From: Chitinophaga pinensis
Lineage (GTDB): Bacteria > Bacteroidota > Bacteroidia > Chitinophagales > Chitinophagaceae
Assembly (NCBI GenBank): GCA_902167325.1
Contig: LR632930.1
Coordinates: 2,666,001 to 2,730,000, forward strand
Length of the DNA: 64,000 nt
Reading direction: 5' to 3'
In this document: in pieces, positions 53,987 to 62,724 of the stretch
Position numbering within the stretch: position 1 is the stretch's first letter
Layout: every line of letters starts with the position of its first letter
The notes under the pieces: generated by a model
The model's database searches: none
Told to the model about the DNA's origin: nothing
Seen by the model: only the letters and a program-made list of their open reading frames with translations
Made by a program: the position numbers and the translations under genes

Positions 53987-54450
53987 GCCTTGTTATTTTT
54001 CATGTCCGAATAGGGAACACCAATCCTTCTGCTCATACATCTGTCAGGGTATTCCCATACCGTAAACCCATACTGTGCGTACAATCCCTGCGCATCCTGC
54101 GTCATGAGCATCATGCGGCGCAGCTGTTGCAAACCGGGGTGAGCGAGGATGCATTCCATCAGCCATTTTGACAAGCCTTGTCCGCGGTGGGCAGGGAGTA
54201 CAAATACATCCGCCAGGTAACCGAAGGTAGCATAGTCTGTAACGATTCGGGCAAATCCCACCTGTTCTTCGTGATGGTAAATGCCATAGCAGAGAGAGTG
54301 TTCAATACTCGTTTCCACGAGGGAAACGGGTATGTCCTGCGCCCAGTAGCTGTCTTCGCTGAGGTAGCGGTGGATAACGGGCAGCTGCAGCTGCGATTTG
54401 TCTGTGTTGATGCGGTAGTTTCCTTGCGTGGTTTCCAATGGCTGTTGCAT
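53983..54450 (-). CDS. GNAT-family N-acetyltransferase
   Basis: 155 aa; transfers an acyl group from acyl-CoA to an unknown amine. The acyl-CoA binding core is YLADVFVLPAHRGQGLSKWLMECIL (R/Q-x-x-G-x-G/A loop, HRGQGL), near residues 90-115. C-terminal strand MLMTQDAQGLYAQYGFTVWE. Coupled to the DUF4230 gene downstream. A minus-strand TATTTTTA lies upstream. Substrate unknown. Confidence 0.82.
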   Translation of the reverse strand: MQQPLETTQGNYRINTDKSQLQLPVIHRYLSEDSYWAQDIPVSLVETSIEHSLCYGIYHHEEQVGFARIVTDYATFGYLADVFVLPAHRGQGLSKWLMECILAHPGLQQLRRMMLMTQDAQGLYAQYGFTVWEYPDRCMSRRIGVPYSDMKNNKA

Positions 54451-54475
54451 GTGTGAATTTTGCGAGCCTAAAAAT

Positions 54476-54508
54476 AAAACAAAAACGCCGGATGCTCAGA
54501 TCCGGCGC
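54476..54508 (-). terminator. Terminator of the AraC-like gene
   Basis: Stem CGCCGGAT/ATCCGGCG (54486-54493, 54500-54507); on the minus strand TTTTTG follows. It begins about 28 nt after the AraC-like stop codon. Confidence 0.85.
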
Positions 54509-54536
54509 CTTGCATATTCCGTACAAGTCAAAATCT

Positions 54537-55184
54537 TTACGCAATCCGTTGCCGCCGCAGGATGCGGTTGTACAATTGCGGTGTGAGACCGGTTACTTCC
54601 ATAAACTGGCGCTCCAGTGTATGTCGGCTGGTTTTGAAACGCAGGGCCAGGTCGAGCATAGCCACCTTTCCCTTTTGTTCGATTAGGTAATCCACCATTT
54701 CATCCACCTGTTTCAAGGTAGACTGCTGGTTTGGAAGCAGGCTTTCAAGTGCCTGGTCCAGGATATGATGAATAGAATGGATGTCGTTCGTATCACGGAT
54801 GGCTTTGCTTACTTCCGCCCATTGCGTGCTCACGCGGGTGAGGTCGCGGAAATAGTTGGTAACCGATTCCATGCTGATGCCCATGAGGCGGTGGCTGGCG
54901 TAAGCGTTCAGCTGAACGATCACGGCACTCAGCGTACCGGTAACCCGGGCATTCACCACACAGGTAAACGGACCTGTTACTGCTGCTTCCGGCAAATCGA
55001 AAGCGGCATGATCTTCCGGCTTAAATGCAAGTCCGCCCTGGCGGATAAACACCAGGTACTGTTTGCCAGCCGTAAAAAGTTTTTGCTTCGCAATCTCCGC
55101 AGCGGAGCTTACATTATCCAGCACTATATAGCGCTGTACAAAGGGATGGAGGTTGTCTTTCGGACGGAAGATATAGGTATTCAT
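54537..55184 (-). CDS. AraC-family regulator lacking the second helix-turn-helix
   Basis: 215 aa. The N-terminal half is a DUF6597-like ligand domain of AraC proteins (FRPKDNLHPFVQRYIVLDN). The C-terminal DNA-binding domain contains only the first helix-turn-helix (ALRFKTSRHTLERQFMEVTGLTPQLYNRILRRQRIA) and then stops, so the usual second half of about 55 residues is absent. The other two frames downstream do not contain it and a terminator follows within 30 nt. It may be a natural truncated protein or a decayed gene. Confidence 0.75.
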   Translation of the reverse strand: MNTYIFRPKDNLHPFVQRYIVLDNVSSAAEIAKQKLFTAGKQYLVFIRQGGLAFKPEDHAAFDLPEAAVTGPFTCVVNARVTGTLSAVIVQLNAYASHRLMGISMESVTNYFRDLTRVSTQWAEVSKAIRDTNDIHSIHHILDQALESLLPNQQSTLKQVDEMVDYLIEQKGKVAMLDLALRFKTSRHTLERQFMEVTGLTPQLYNRILRRQRIA

Positions 55185-55387
55185 AGGTCTAATTGCAGAT
55201 TTTCAATCATCCACAGGTGCTTCAACCGTATGTAAATATATACTATTTGCAACATGTAAAAGGATTTTAATTAGATATTTTTCTGTCATTTATAGAAATG
55301 GTTGAAAATCTTCCAGTTAACGATAGGATAACAAAATTCCTGCCTTGCCTGCCAACCCCATAACATGCAGGTTCAGATATAAGATCA

Positions 55388-55552
55388 TGCTGTTACAAGC
55401 TAACGTGAAGCTAAGGACTAGCTAACGACAAGGTATTATCTAAAGGTTTTTGACGGTTGTAACAGCACTCAGCAAGCACTCAACAAGCACTCAACAAGCA
55501 CTCAACAAGCACTTAGCAAGCACTATTCATGCACTCAGGGTGCATCAGCGGC
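55388..55552. repeat. 11-bp tandem array
   Basis: From 55399 three units begin GCTAA (GCTAACGTGAA-like), and from 55465 six to eight units begin GCACTnnnnnn, including three identical GCACTCAACAA copies at 55476, 55487 and 55498. The register of 11 is kept from 55388 to about 55552. Non-coding; it lies on the downstream side of the minus-strand S9 peptidase gene, next to its terminator. The AraC-like gene starts 200 bp away. Confidence 0.85.
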
Positions 55553-55561
55553 AGGCTGCCC

Positions 55562-55598
55562 AATAAAAAGGGTGACCCGTTTCCGGATCACCCTTTTG
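55562..55598 (-). terminator. Terminator of the S9 peptidase gene
   Basis: Stem AAAAGGGTGA/TCACCCTTTT (55565-55574, 55588-55597), U-tract on the minus strand. Confidence 0.88.
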
Positions 55599-55617
55599 AA
55601 TATCAATGCAGTAAAGA

Positions 55618-58461
55618 CTATTGTTCGATGTCGAAGCCCCAATCGCGTCCTTTATCGGTGGCAGGCACGCCCTTCACCAGCCATTTGGGGGCAGGGGCGC
55701 CTTTCAGATAGTGGTCGAAGAACTGCTGCTGGCGCACCTGGATGTCTTTCCGGTTCTGGCGCTGCATCAGATTATGCGCATCGCCATTGTAGTTAAGCAT
55801 CCAAACGGGTTTGCCGAGGCGGCGCAGACCGGTGAACATTTCAATACCCTGATACCAGGGTACAGCCCCGTCAGCATCGTTGTGCATGATCACCAGCGGA
55901 GTGGTCACTTTAGGGAGGTGGAACAGCGGGGAGTTCTCGATGTACAGCTCCGGTTTTTCCCACAGGGTAGCACCGATGCGGCTTTGGGTATGCTCGTACT
56001 GGAACTGCCGGTTCATGCCGCTTTCCCAGCGGATGCCACCATACGCGCTCGTCATATTCGCAACCGGCGCGCCAGACCATGCGGCCTTAAATAATGGAGT
56101 GGCCGTAATGAGGTGGCACACCTGGTAACCACCCCAGCTCTGACCCTGAATGGCCATATTGGCACGGTCTATCCAGGGGTTTTTAGCCAGTGCTTCCGCT
56201 CCGCTCACTATGTAATCGTACGCGCTTTTGCCGGGATGCCCGGTTTCGTACCGGATATCGGGTGCCAGCACCACGTAACCACGACTTACGAAGAACGTGA
56301 TGTTCAGGCGTGAAGGCGTAGGCGCCGGTGCCTGGTAGCTATATAAACCATCGGTCAGCTTTTCGTAGAAGTAGATAAGGACGGGATATTTTTTGGAAGG
56401 ATCGAAGTTTTCAGGCTTGTAAACGATGCCCTCGGTTTCCTGTCCGTTGAAAGTTTTCCATTTGAGCAGCTCGGCGGTACCCCAGTTGTAATCTTTCTGC
56501 TGGGGATTGAGCTGGCTGATACGCTTAGCGGCAGACAGTTCCTCGCCTGCAAATACATCCGGCGATTCCAGGAAGCTGGCGCGCTGATAGAGGATCATGC
56601 TGGCGTTCTTCGCTTTCAGCGGGGCGGTGTACGACCAAGGGCCGCTCACCAGCTGGCGGGGCGCTGCTTTGTCTGACAGCCGCACCGTCCAGAAGCCGCC
56701 GTATTTGGAGGAGTCGGACTGGCTTTCCAGCAGCAGGGTTTGTTTGGCGGTGTAGAAACGCTCTTCAGGATTGAGCTTCACATTGCGCAGTACGGTTTTC
56801 TTCGCGCGGCCGGTGCCCTGTGTGATCATGAAAGGTGCTTCTTTACCGGAAGGGTCTACCTGCCAGATATCGTAACGGTCATTGATATATACGTATTTAT
56901 CATTCTCCATCCAGCCGGAGGTTCCGTAGGGGGAGGGGAAGTCGGGCACATCATTCTCTTCATCGGTCAGCTTCACTGATATACCGGCGGAAATAATGCG
57001 GGTAGATCCGGTGAGGAAGTCGTAGGTGGAATATTGCCCGCTCATATTGTCGAACCAGATGATGTACTTGCCCGACGGGGAGAGGGCGATCTGTCCGTTC
57101 AGGTCCTGCTTAACAGCCATGCGGCGGCCGCTGGGGATGTGTACCATCCAGGCGTTCTTATTGGTTTTGCCGGTCCACTGGAGGGCAACACGCGAGTGAC
57201 TGTCGCTCGTACCCAGTCCGTATTCTGCATTTCCTTCATCGGCATACTGGAAGTTTTCCATGGAGTCGTCGCTCAGCTGGATCATGCGGTTGTCTACGGG
57301 GAGGTATACGGCGGTGAAGCTGCGTTTCAGTTCTTTATCGAGGTTTTTGAGCTGCATGGGCTGCAGGTAATCATCGAGGTAATGCCATACATCTACCTTA
57401 GCCACTTCAAAATCCACGATGGTGGTGTCTTTCGGTTTAGGAGTGGGGGCGGTGCCGAAGAAGATGCGCTGGCCGTTGCGGGAGAAGGCGATGTTACCGT
57501 TTTCGGAAACGCTCCACTTATCGCGCATGCCATTGGATCTGGCGGTTACCGCTAAACGTGCGGAATCCATTCCGGGTCCATACCATGCGAGGGCGTACAT
57601 GGTAACGGGTGCCTTGGCACTGTCGCGGCTCACAGCCCAGGCGAGCTGTTCGCCTCTTTCATCGAAAGCGAACTGTGCGAATTTGCCTTCGCCGGAGGAG
57701 ATGAGTTTGCCTTCGCGTTTGGCGGTATACCACAGGAGTACACCGGGCTTGGCAAGACTATCCTTCTTTGCGGGCTGAATGGTTATGGAGATGGAGTTAC
57801 CGGGTTTGGAAAGGGTGTATCCGGTTACGTGGCGGATGGTATCGAACAGCAGTGTCTTACCGGTTTGCACGATAATGAGATCGCCGGTGGTGGAGGCACT
57901 GCCTTTGCCGGGAGCATCATCATCCGCATCAGTGAAGGAATCATCTTTTGCCGGAGGGGGTGTTTTAGCGGGGGCTTTCTTCGTGGTGTCTTTGGCAGGT
58001 TCCACAAGGTAAGCGAGGATGCCGCTGCCTTTTTCCGGTGTTTTAAAGGATTTTACTTTGGCGGTGCGGATGAGCATTTTACCGCTTTCCAGTTCGAGGA
58101 ATGCCATGGAATCCTTAGGCATGTCATCAGGTTTGGCCTTTTTAATGCGGGCCTGCCTTGTTTCCTTAAACGGCGCTTTGATGGTGAAAGCGAGGTACCG
58201 CGAGTCTTCCGTAATAACGGGCGTGGTACCGCGTTCGAAGGCGGTTTGCCTGCCTGTCTGAAGGTTACGGATGTAGAGTACGGCATCGCCTTCCTGCGGC
58301 GTAACGGTGTAAGCGGCCCAGCGCCCGTCGGGGCTGACCATTTTTACGCCAATATTTTGCCAGCTGTCGTACACACTGTGATCCAGCGGTTTTTTAGATT
58401 GCGCCATAGCGCCGGTGCTCAATAGGCTGAGGGATACGAGCCACATTGCAGATCGGGTCAT
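55618..58461 (-). CDS. Secreted S9-family serine peptidase (dipeptidyl/acylaminoacyl type)
   Basis: 947 aa from the ATG at 58461, the start that exposes a signal peptide (WLVSLSLLSTGAMAQ). N-terminal propeller-like region (DSWQNIGVKMVSPDGRWAAYTVTPQEGDAVLYIRN), and a C-terminal hydrolase domain with the nucleophile Ser in MAIQGQSWGGYQVCHLI, the acid in IMHNDADGAVPWYQG, and the His in YNGDAHNLM. Peptide degradation in the periplasm; the sequence resembles acylaminoacyl-peptidase-like S9 enzymes more than the S9A protein at 37 kb. Confidence 0.92.
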   Translation of the reverse strand: MTRSAMWLVSLSLLSTGAMAQSKKPLDHSVYDSWQNIGVKMVSPDGRWAAYTVTPQEGDAVLYIRNLQTGRQTAFERGTTPVITEDSRYLAFTIKAPFKETRQARIKKAKPDDMPKDSMAFLELESGKMLIRTAKVKSFKTPEKGSGILAYLVEPAKDTTKKAPAKTPPPAKDDSFTDADDDAPGKGSASTTGDLIIVQTGKTLLFDTIRHVTGYTLSKPGNSISITIQPAKKDSLAKPGVLLWYTAKREGKLISSGEGKFAQFAFDERGEQLAWAVSRDSAKAPVTMYALAWYGPGMDSARLAVTARSNGMRDKWSVSENGNIAFSRNGQRIFFGTAPTPKPKDTTIVDFEVAKVDVWHYLDDYLQPMQLKNLDKELKRSFTAVYLPVDNRMIQLSDDSMENFQYADEGNAEYGLGTSDSHSRVALQWTGKTNKNAWMVHIPSGRRMAVKQDLNGQIALSPSGKYIIWFDNMSGQYSTYDFLTGSTRIISAGISVKLTDEENDVPDFPSPYGTSGWMENDKYVYINDRYDIWQVDPSGKEAPFMITQGTGRAKKTVLRNVKLNPEERFYTAKQTLLLESQSDSSKYGGFWTVRLSDKAAPRQLVSGPWSYTAPLKAKNASMILYQRASFLESPDVFAGEELSAAKRISQLNPQQKDYNWGTAELLKWKTFNGQETEGIVYKPENFDPSKKYPVLIYFYEKLTDGLYSYQAPAPTPSRLNITFFVSRGYVVLAPDIRYETGHPGKSAYDYIVSGAEALAKNPWIDRANMAIQGQSWGGYQVCHLITATPLFKAAWSGAPVANMTSAYGGIRWESGMNRQFQYEHTQSRIGATLWEKPELYIENSPLFHLPKVTTPLVIMHNDADGAVPWYQGIEMFTGLRRLGKPVWMLNYNGDAHNLMQRQNRKDIQVRQQQFFDHYLKGAPAPKWLVKGVPATDKGRDWGFDIEQ

Positions 58462-58554
58462 AAGCCAGTTTATTTGTAATAGTTCGTTAAGTTGGTTAGG
58501 ATGCCTGCAAAATACGGCATTCATGGTAAGTTGCACCCATAAGGTGATGAACGG

Positions 58555-59439
58555 TTAATGGGCGGGGGAGTGCTTTGCCTGGCGGGCTACGCGCACCATC
58601 TGTAATACTACTGAGAGCAGGATGAGGCCGAGTCCGGCGTAGAACCCGCTGTGGAGCAGCTTGTTCTCATGAAAAAGGATGAAAGCCAGCACGATGCTGT
58701 AAAGCGGTTCCAGATTGAAACACAGATTTACCGTGAAGGCGGATATTTTTTTAAGCGCGTTCATGGACAGGGTGTACATGAGCACGGTGCAGAACCAGGA
58801 GAGGATGAGGAGGTACATGGAGTCTGAAAGGCTGGGGATCAGACTGTCTACCGGGAAGGCCCATAGGTAAGCGGGCATGAGGAGTGTAAGGCCGAGGAAG
58901 CCAACACCGAGTTCGTAAAAGGTAATGGTGGCGGTATCGTGCTTCACTACCAGTTGTTTATTGAAAACGGTGAAGAGGGCGGCGAACATGCTGGAGATAA
59001 TGCCTAGGATGATGCCGGTGCGGTATTGCGTATCGAAATGGAAGATGAGGAGGATGCCTGCGAGTGTGAGCATGCTGAGGAGCATCTCCATTTTATCGAA
59101 CCGGCGGCGGTTGATGATGGGATCGAATACAGCGGTGAAAAGACTGGTGAGGGAGAAGCAGACCACGCCGATGGAAACGTTGGCGTATTTGATGCTGCCG
59201 TAGAAGAATATCCAGTGAAGCGCTACGAGGCATCCTACGCCCCCGATCCGCATGATGTCGCGGACGGGTAATTTCTTCAGTTTGCCCTGCCAGCGGAAGA
59301 GGATGTACATGGTCACCGCGGTGATCAGCATCCGGTACCAGACCAGCATGCCCTCATTGAGGGTAATGAGTTTGCCGAGGATGCCCGTAAACCCGGCGAG
59401 GAATACGGAGAGATGTAGCTCTATAAACGCTTTCTTCAC
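58555..59439 (-). CDS. EamA/RhaT-family transporter
   Basis: 294 aa with ten predicted membrane helices in two EamA halves: LSVFLAGFTGILGKLITLNEGMLVWYRMLITAVTMYI, and later CTVLMYTLSMNALKKISAFTVNLCFNLEPLYSIVLAFILFHE. Drug/metabolite transporter superfamily; substrate unknown. The start is GTG at 59439 (GTG AAG AAA GCG). It follows the polyprenol mannosyltransferase-like gene by 9 nt, so they form an operon; the S9 peptidase lies downstream with a 93-nt gap. Confidence 0.9.
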   Translation of the reverse strand: MKKAFIELHLSVFLAGFTGILGKLITLNEGMLVWYRMLITAVTMYILFRWQGKLKKLPVRDIMRIGGVGCLVALHWIFFYGSIKYANVSIGVVCFSLTSLFTAVFDPIINRRRFDKMEMLLSMLTLAGILLIFHFDTQYRTGIILGIISSMFAALFTVFNKQLVVKHDTATITFYELGVGFLGLTLLMPAYLWAFPVDSLIPSLSDSMYLLILSWFCTVLMYTLSMNALKKISAFTVNLCFNLEPLYSIVLAFILFHENKLLHSGFYAGLGLILLSVVLQMVRVARQAKHSPAH

Positions 59440-59448
59440 TGTTCAATA

Positions 59449-60174
59449 TTAGCGGCGCTTTCCAAAAAGGCTGTGCCACTGGATCTTCAGTACTCCGAAA
59501 ATTCCTTCTTTCACGATGCCCTTGCTCATTTTGGAGTAGCCTTCCTTCCGGTCAATAAAAGTAATGGGAACTTCGGCGATCCGGAAACCGAGCTTCCAAG
59601 CGGTAAATTTCATTTCGATCTGGAAGGCGTATCCTACAAAGCGGATATCTCCCAGGTTCATCGTTTCCAGCACCTTACGCGTGTAGCACACGAAGCCTGC
59701 AGTGGCATCCTTCACCGGCATCCAGGTAATGCAGCGTACGTAGATGGAGGCACCATAGGAGAGTACAGCCCTGTCCCAGGGCCAATTCTCCGTTTTACCT
59801 CCCGGTACGTAGCGGGAACCTACAGATACATCGGCACCTCCTGTGGCGCAGGCGTCATAGAGGCGGATGAGATCTTTAGGATTATGGGAAAAGTCGGCAT
59901 CCATCTCGAAGATGTACTGGTAGCTGCGTTGCAGCGCCCATCTGAACCCATGGATGTATGCCGTGCCCAGGCCCTGCTTACCGCTGCGTTCTTCAATGAA
60001 TAACTGCCCCGGGTATTGTGCCTGCAAGCCTTTGACGATCACGCCCGTGCCATCCGGCGAGCCGTCGTCAACAATAAGGATATGGAACCCCTGTTGCAAC
60101 GAAAACACCGTCTCGATCATCCGCGCGATATTGTCCTTTTCGTTGTAAGTAGGTATGATAACTAATTTTTCCAA
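59449..60174 (-). CDS. Polyprenol monophosphomannose synthase-like glycosyltransferase
   Basis: 241 aa GT2 enzyme of the DPM1 type that transfers a sugar, probably mannose, onto a polyprenyl phosphate. EKLVIIPTYNEKDNIARMI, IVDDGSPDGTG, GKQGLGTAYIHGFRWAL, EMDADFSHNPKDL (D-x-D), VGSRYVPGG and the C-terminal FIDRKEGYSKMSKGIVKEG. No transmembrane segments. The only start is TTG at 60174, as an in-frame TAA lies immediately upstream. Own box TATTTTTG on the minus strand at 60206-60199. Followed in the same operon by the EamA transporter. Confidence 0.92.
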   Translation of the reverse strand: MEKLVIIPTYNEKDNIARMIETVFSLQQGFHILIVDDGSPDGTGVIVKGLQAQYPGQLFIEERSGKQGLGTAYIHGFRWALQRSYQYIFEMDADFSHNPKDLIRLYDACATGGADVSVGSRYVPGGKTENWPWDRAVLSYGASIYVRCITWMPVKDATAGFVCYTRKVLETMNLGDIRFVGYAFQIEMKFTAWKLGFRIAEVPITFIDRKEGYSKMSKGIVKEGIFGVLKIQWHSLFGKRR

Positions 60175-60198
60175 TTAGCTGAAATGATTTAAGGATAG

Positions 60199-60206
60199 CA
60201 AAAATA
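60199..60206 (-). promoter_or_regulatory. Candidate -7 box for the DPM1-like gene
   Basis: The minus strand reads TATTTTTG, 25 nt upstream of the TTG start. Confidence 0.5.
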
Positions 60207-60245
60207 GATAATATCCAGCGGTTTTGCGCCGGAATTACTAAACTT

Positions 60246-61022
60246 TTATGGTTTTTTTAGTATCATGTCGTGATAGATCTCTGTCAGCTTTTCCTTTGTG
60301 TTGAGTGGGAATTCAGCTTTCATCATCCAGTCGTAGTACTGTGGCTCTGCTTTCAGCACATCGCGTACGGCGCGGCCTTTGTACTTGCCGAAGTTGAACA
60401 TTTCCACCCCGTTTTGCCGGATAATACGGCGGGCAAAGTCCACATACTCATCTTCTTTGGTAAACTGTGCCAGGGCTTCCACATCAGCCTTCAGGAGGGT
60501 AGCGTAGCGGTCCAGCTGGGCTTCCAGTATCTCGAAGGTGGCCTCGGCATCGGCTTCGGCACTATGGGCGTTGGTTAAGTCCTTATCACAGTAAAATTTG
60601 TAGGCGGCGCCGAGGGTACGTTTTTCCATGAGGTGGAAGATCTTCTGTACGTCTACAAAACGGCGGTCGGCCACATCGAAGGTAAGCCCTACCCGCAGAA
60701 ACTCTTCCACGAGCATGGGAATATCAAACCTGTTGGAGTTGTACCCGGCAATATCGCATTGCTCGAGGAACTGGCGGAACTCGTTGGCGGCCTGCTTCCA
60801 GGTAGGCGCGTCTGCCACATCTTCATCCTTTATCCCGTGAATGGCGGTGCTGGCCGGGGGGATGGGCATCTGAGGGTTAATCCTTTTTACCTTGCGCAGC
60901 ACGGAACGGTCCGGCATCACTTTGATGACAGCGATTTCAATGATTCGGTCGGTGGCAACGTTTGTGCCGGTTGTCTCCAGGTCGATCACGGCGAGGGGAC
61001 GGGTAAGTTGTAAAGCAGACAT
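60246..61022 (-). CDS. 3'-5' exonuclease (DnaQ/DEDDh family)
   Basis: 258 aa. DEDDh nuclease: D14 and E16 in AVIDLETTGTN, the middle Asp in AGYNSNRFDIPMLVE, the His and last Asp in AHSAEADAEATFE. The C-terminal 60 residues (FNFGKYKGRAVRDVLKAEPQYYDWMMKAEFPLNTKEKL) form the small exonuclease-X-like accessory domain. Either a proofreading-type or a repair exonuclease; not the polymerase III epsilon clamp-binding form. Two nt after mpl on the same strand (operon). Confidence 0.9.
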   Translation of the reverse strand: MSALQLTRPLAVIDLETTGTNVATDRIIEIAVIKVMPDRSVLRKVKRINPQMPIPPASTAIHGIKDEDVADAPTWKQAANEFRQFLEQCDIAGYNSNRFDIPMLVEEFLRVGLTFDVADRRFVDVQKIFHLMEKRTLGAAYKFYCDKDLTNAHSAEADAEATFEILEAQLDRYATLLKADVEALAQFTKEDEYVDFARRIIRQNGVEMFNFGKYKGRAVRDVLKAEPQYYDWMMKAEFPLNTKEKLTEIYHDMILKKP

Positions 61023-61024
61023 TA

Positions 61025-62398
61025 TTATGATTGAGGGTTCTGAACCGGTAAATATTTTTTAAGTCCTGCGAGGTCGAGCCCTTCGTAATCTCCGGAGCTC
61101 ATCATCAGCAGGTTGGCGTGTGCGAACGAACGGCCGTCGAGCCACCGTTCGAGGTCGGCACGGTTGGTAAAGACTTTCAGATCTTCCCTTCCGAAGCCTT
61201 CCCGGATCACGGAAGGCTCAAGGTACGGCATCCGCTTGATTTCCAGTGCATGACCGCTGTAAAATACTGCTGCTTCATCTGCCGGGGCCAGTGCTCCGTT
61301 GTATTCTTTCATGAACCCTGCGCTGAGGCTGGAGTAGGTATGCAGCTCCAATACAGCAATGAGTTTCCGCTCGGGGTACTGTTCCTTTACGGCATGAATG
61401 GTGGCTTTTACTTTGGAAGGTGCGTGCGCGAAATCGCGGTAGATGGCGGATTCTTCATTCTTAGCCACCAGCTCCAGCCTTTTTGCTGCGCCTTTGAAGG
61501 AGGCGATGGCGGCGAGGAAGTCGATATCCCCTACGCCGAGTGCCCGGCAAACGAGCAGCGCGGCATGGATGTTCAGGAGGTTATGCCCGCCAAACACCTG
61601 CAGATCGGTAGAGGCATTACCGAACCTTACGCGGGTAACACCATTACGGATCACATGCTCGGGCATGCCATATGGCTCGAGGGTGAGGTGTTTCCCTTCT
61701 TTTTCTACCAGCTGGCGCAGCGTGTCGTCAGACTCATTATAGATCAGCCTGCCGCCCGGCTCCATGGTCCGGATAAAGATGGCGAACTGCTCGAGGTAGT
61801 TGTCGAAAGTGGGGAATACGTTGATATGATCCCAGGCGATGCCACTTAACACCGCCACCTGCGGGTGGAGGAAGTGGAATTTGGGCCGCTTTTCGATGAC
61901 GGAGGCGGGATATTCGTCGGCCTCACAAACTATGAGGGGGGCGTCGGTAATGTTTACGGACTGGGCAAAGCCTTCGAGGCGGGCGCCCACGAGGTAGTCG
62001 AACTGCATGCTGCACTGTTGTAAAACGTGCATTACCATGGAGGTAATGGTGGTTTTACCGTGGCTGCCGCCGATAGCTACGCGGGTTTTGTTCCTGCTTT
62101 CCTGGTAAATGTATTCCGGGAAGGAGTAAATGGGCAGTTTCAGTTCCCGGGCGCGGAGCAGTTCGGGATTATCGGCCCGGGCGTGCATGCCGAGGATAAC
62201 TGCATGGATGTCAGGCGTTATCCTTTCCGGGTTCCAGCCCAGCGCGTCCGGGAGGATGCCTGCGAGGCGGAGATTGGTGCGGGAAGGCTCGAAAATTTCA
62301 TCGTCGCTCCCGGATACCTCATACCCTTTATTTTTCAGTGCAATGGCCAGCTGGTGCATCACGCTCCCGCCTATTGCTATAAAATGTACTTTTGTCAT
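61025..62398 (-). CDS. mpl: Murein peptide ligase (Mpl-type Mur ligase)
   Basis: 457 aa. Attaches recycled tripeptide L-Ala-gamma-D-Glu-mesoDAP to UDP-MurNAc. Mur ligase pattern: HFIAIGGSVMHQLAIALKNKGYEVSGSDDEIFEPS at the N-terminus (MurC/Mpl Rossmann), ATP loop GGSHGKTTITSM, VCEADEYPAS, GIAWDHINVFPT, FGGHNLLNIHAALLVCRALG, and YRDFAHAPSKVKATIHAVKEQYP, where A-H-A-P-S is typical of Mpl. MurC itself is unlikely because of the length and end. Works with the dipeptide epimerase at 25 kb in murein recycling. Confidence 0.9.
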   Translation of the reverse strand: MTKVHFIAIGGSVMHQLAIALKNKGYEVSGSDDEIFEPSRTNLRLAGILPDALGWNPERITPDIHAVILGMHARADNPELLRARELKLPIYSFPEYIYQESRNKTRVAIGGSHGKTTITSMVMHVLQQCSMQFDYLVGARLEGFAQSVNITDAPLIVCEADEYPASVIEKRPKFHFLHPQVAVLSGIAWDHINVFPTFDNYLEQFAIFIRTMEPGGRLIYNESDDTLRQLVEKEGKHLTLEPYGMPEHVIRNGVTRVRFGNASTDLQVFGGHNLLNIHAALLVCRALGVGDIDFLAAIASFKGAAKRLELVAKNEESAIYRDFAHAPSKVKATIHAVKEQYPERKLIAVLELHTYSSLSAGFMKEYNGALAPADEAAVFYSGHALEIKRMPYLEPSVIREGFGREDLKVFTNRADLERWLDGRSFAHANLLMMSSGDYEGLDLAGLKKYLPVQNPQS

Positions 62399-62452
62399 AA
62401 CTTAGGTTCACTGTGCCACCCGTCCATTTTCATGCCACCGGGACCACATAGG

Positions 62453-62483
62453 ATTGTTTTTTTTAATATAAAGTATATATTTG
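62453..62483 (+). promoter_or_regulatory. Promoter of the small lipoprotein gene
   Basis: ATTG (62453-62456), 19 bp, then TATATTTG (62476-62483). The leader is about 42 nt to the ATG at 62533. Confidence 0.65.
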
Positions 62484-62532
62484 CAAAATAACGTTACAAA
62501 ATACACATCACAAAGTTCTACAATCCAGGCCT

Positions 62533-62706
62533 ATGAAATTTCGTTTAATTACAAAAACGCAGACTATGAGATCAGCAAGCCGTATGTTCGGTACATTTTG
62601 TGTGGTGGCAGTGGTTGCTGCCCTGTTTTCTTCCTGCGCATCCCAGAAACTGGGTTGCCCCATGAAGATTACGAAAGTGCAGCATGAGCAAAATAAGAAT
62701 TGTTAG
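62533..62706 (+). CDS. Small lipoprotein (57 aa)
   Basis: ATG at 62533, stop at 62706: MKFRLITKTQTMRSASRM, then a hydrophobic signal FGTFCVVAVVAALFSSC with lipobox LFSSC and a mature part of only 23 residues (CASQKLGCPMKITKVQHEQNKNC). A second ATG at 62566 gives an alternative shorter start with the same signal. The mature tail has the Cys-Pro-Met and Cys end seen in tiny Bacteroidota lipoproteins. Own promoter; the stop lies only 5 nt before the TATCTTTG box of ytxJ. Function unknown. Confidence 0.7.
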   Translation: MKFRLITKTQTMRSASRMFGTFCVVAVVAALFSSCASQKLGCPMKITKVQHEQNKNC

Positions 62707-62710
62707 TCAT

Positions 62711-62718
62711 TATCTTTG
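62711..62718 (+). promoter_or_regulatory. -7 box of ytxJ
   Basis: TATCTTTG, ending 6 nt before the ATG at 62725: the transcript would begin at or very near the start codon. Confidence 0.55.
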
Positions 62719-62724
62719 TGGGCT

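Noticed and set aside
55465..55541. A CRISPR array at the GCACTCAACAA repeats
   Set aside because: Units are 11 bp and adjacent; there are no spacers of 25-40 bp and no cas genes.
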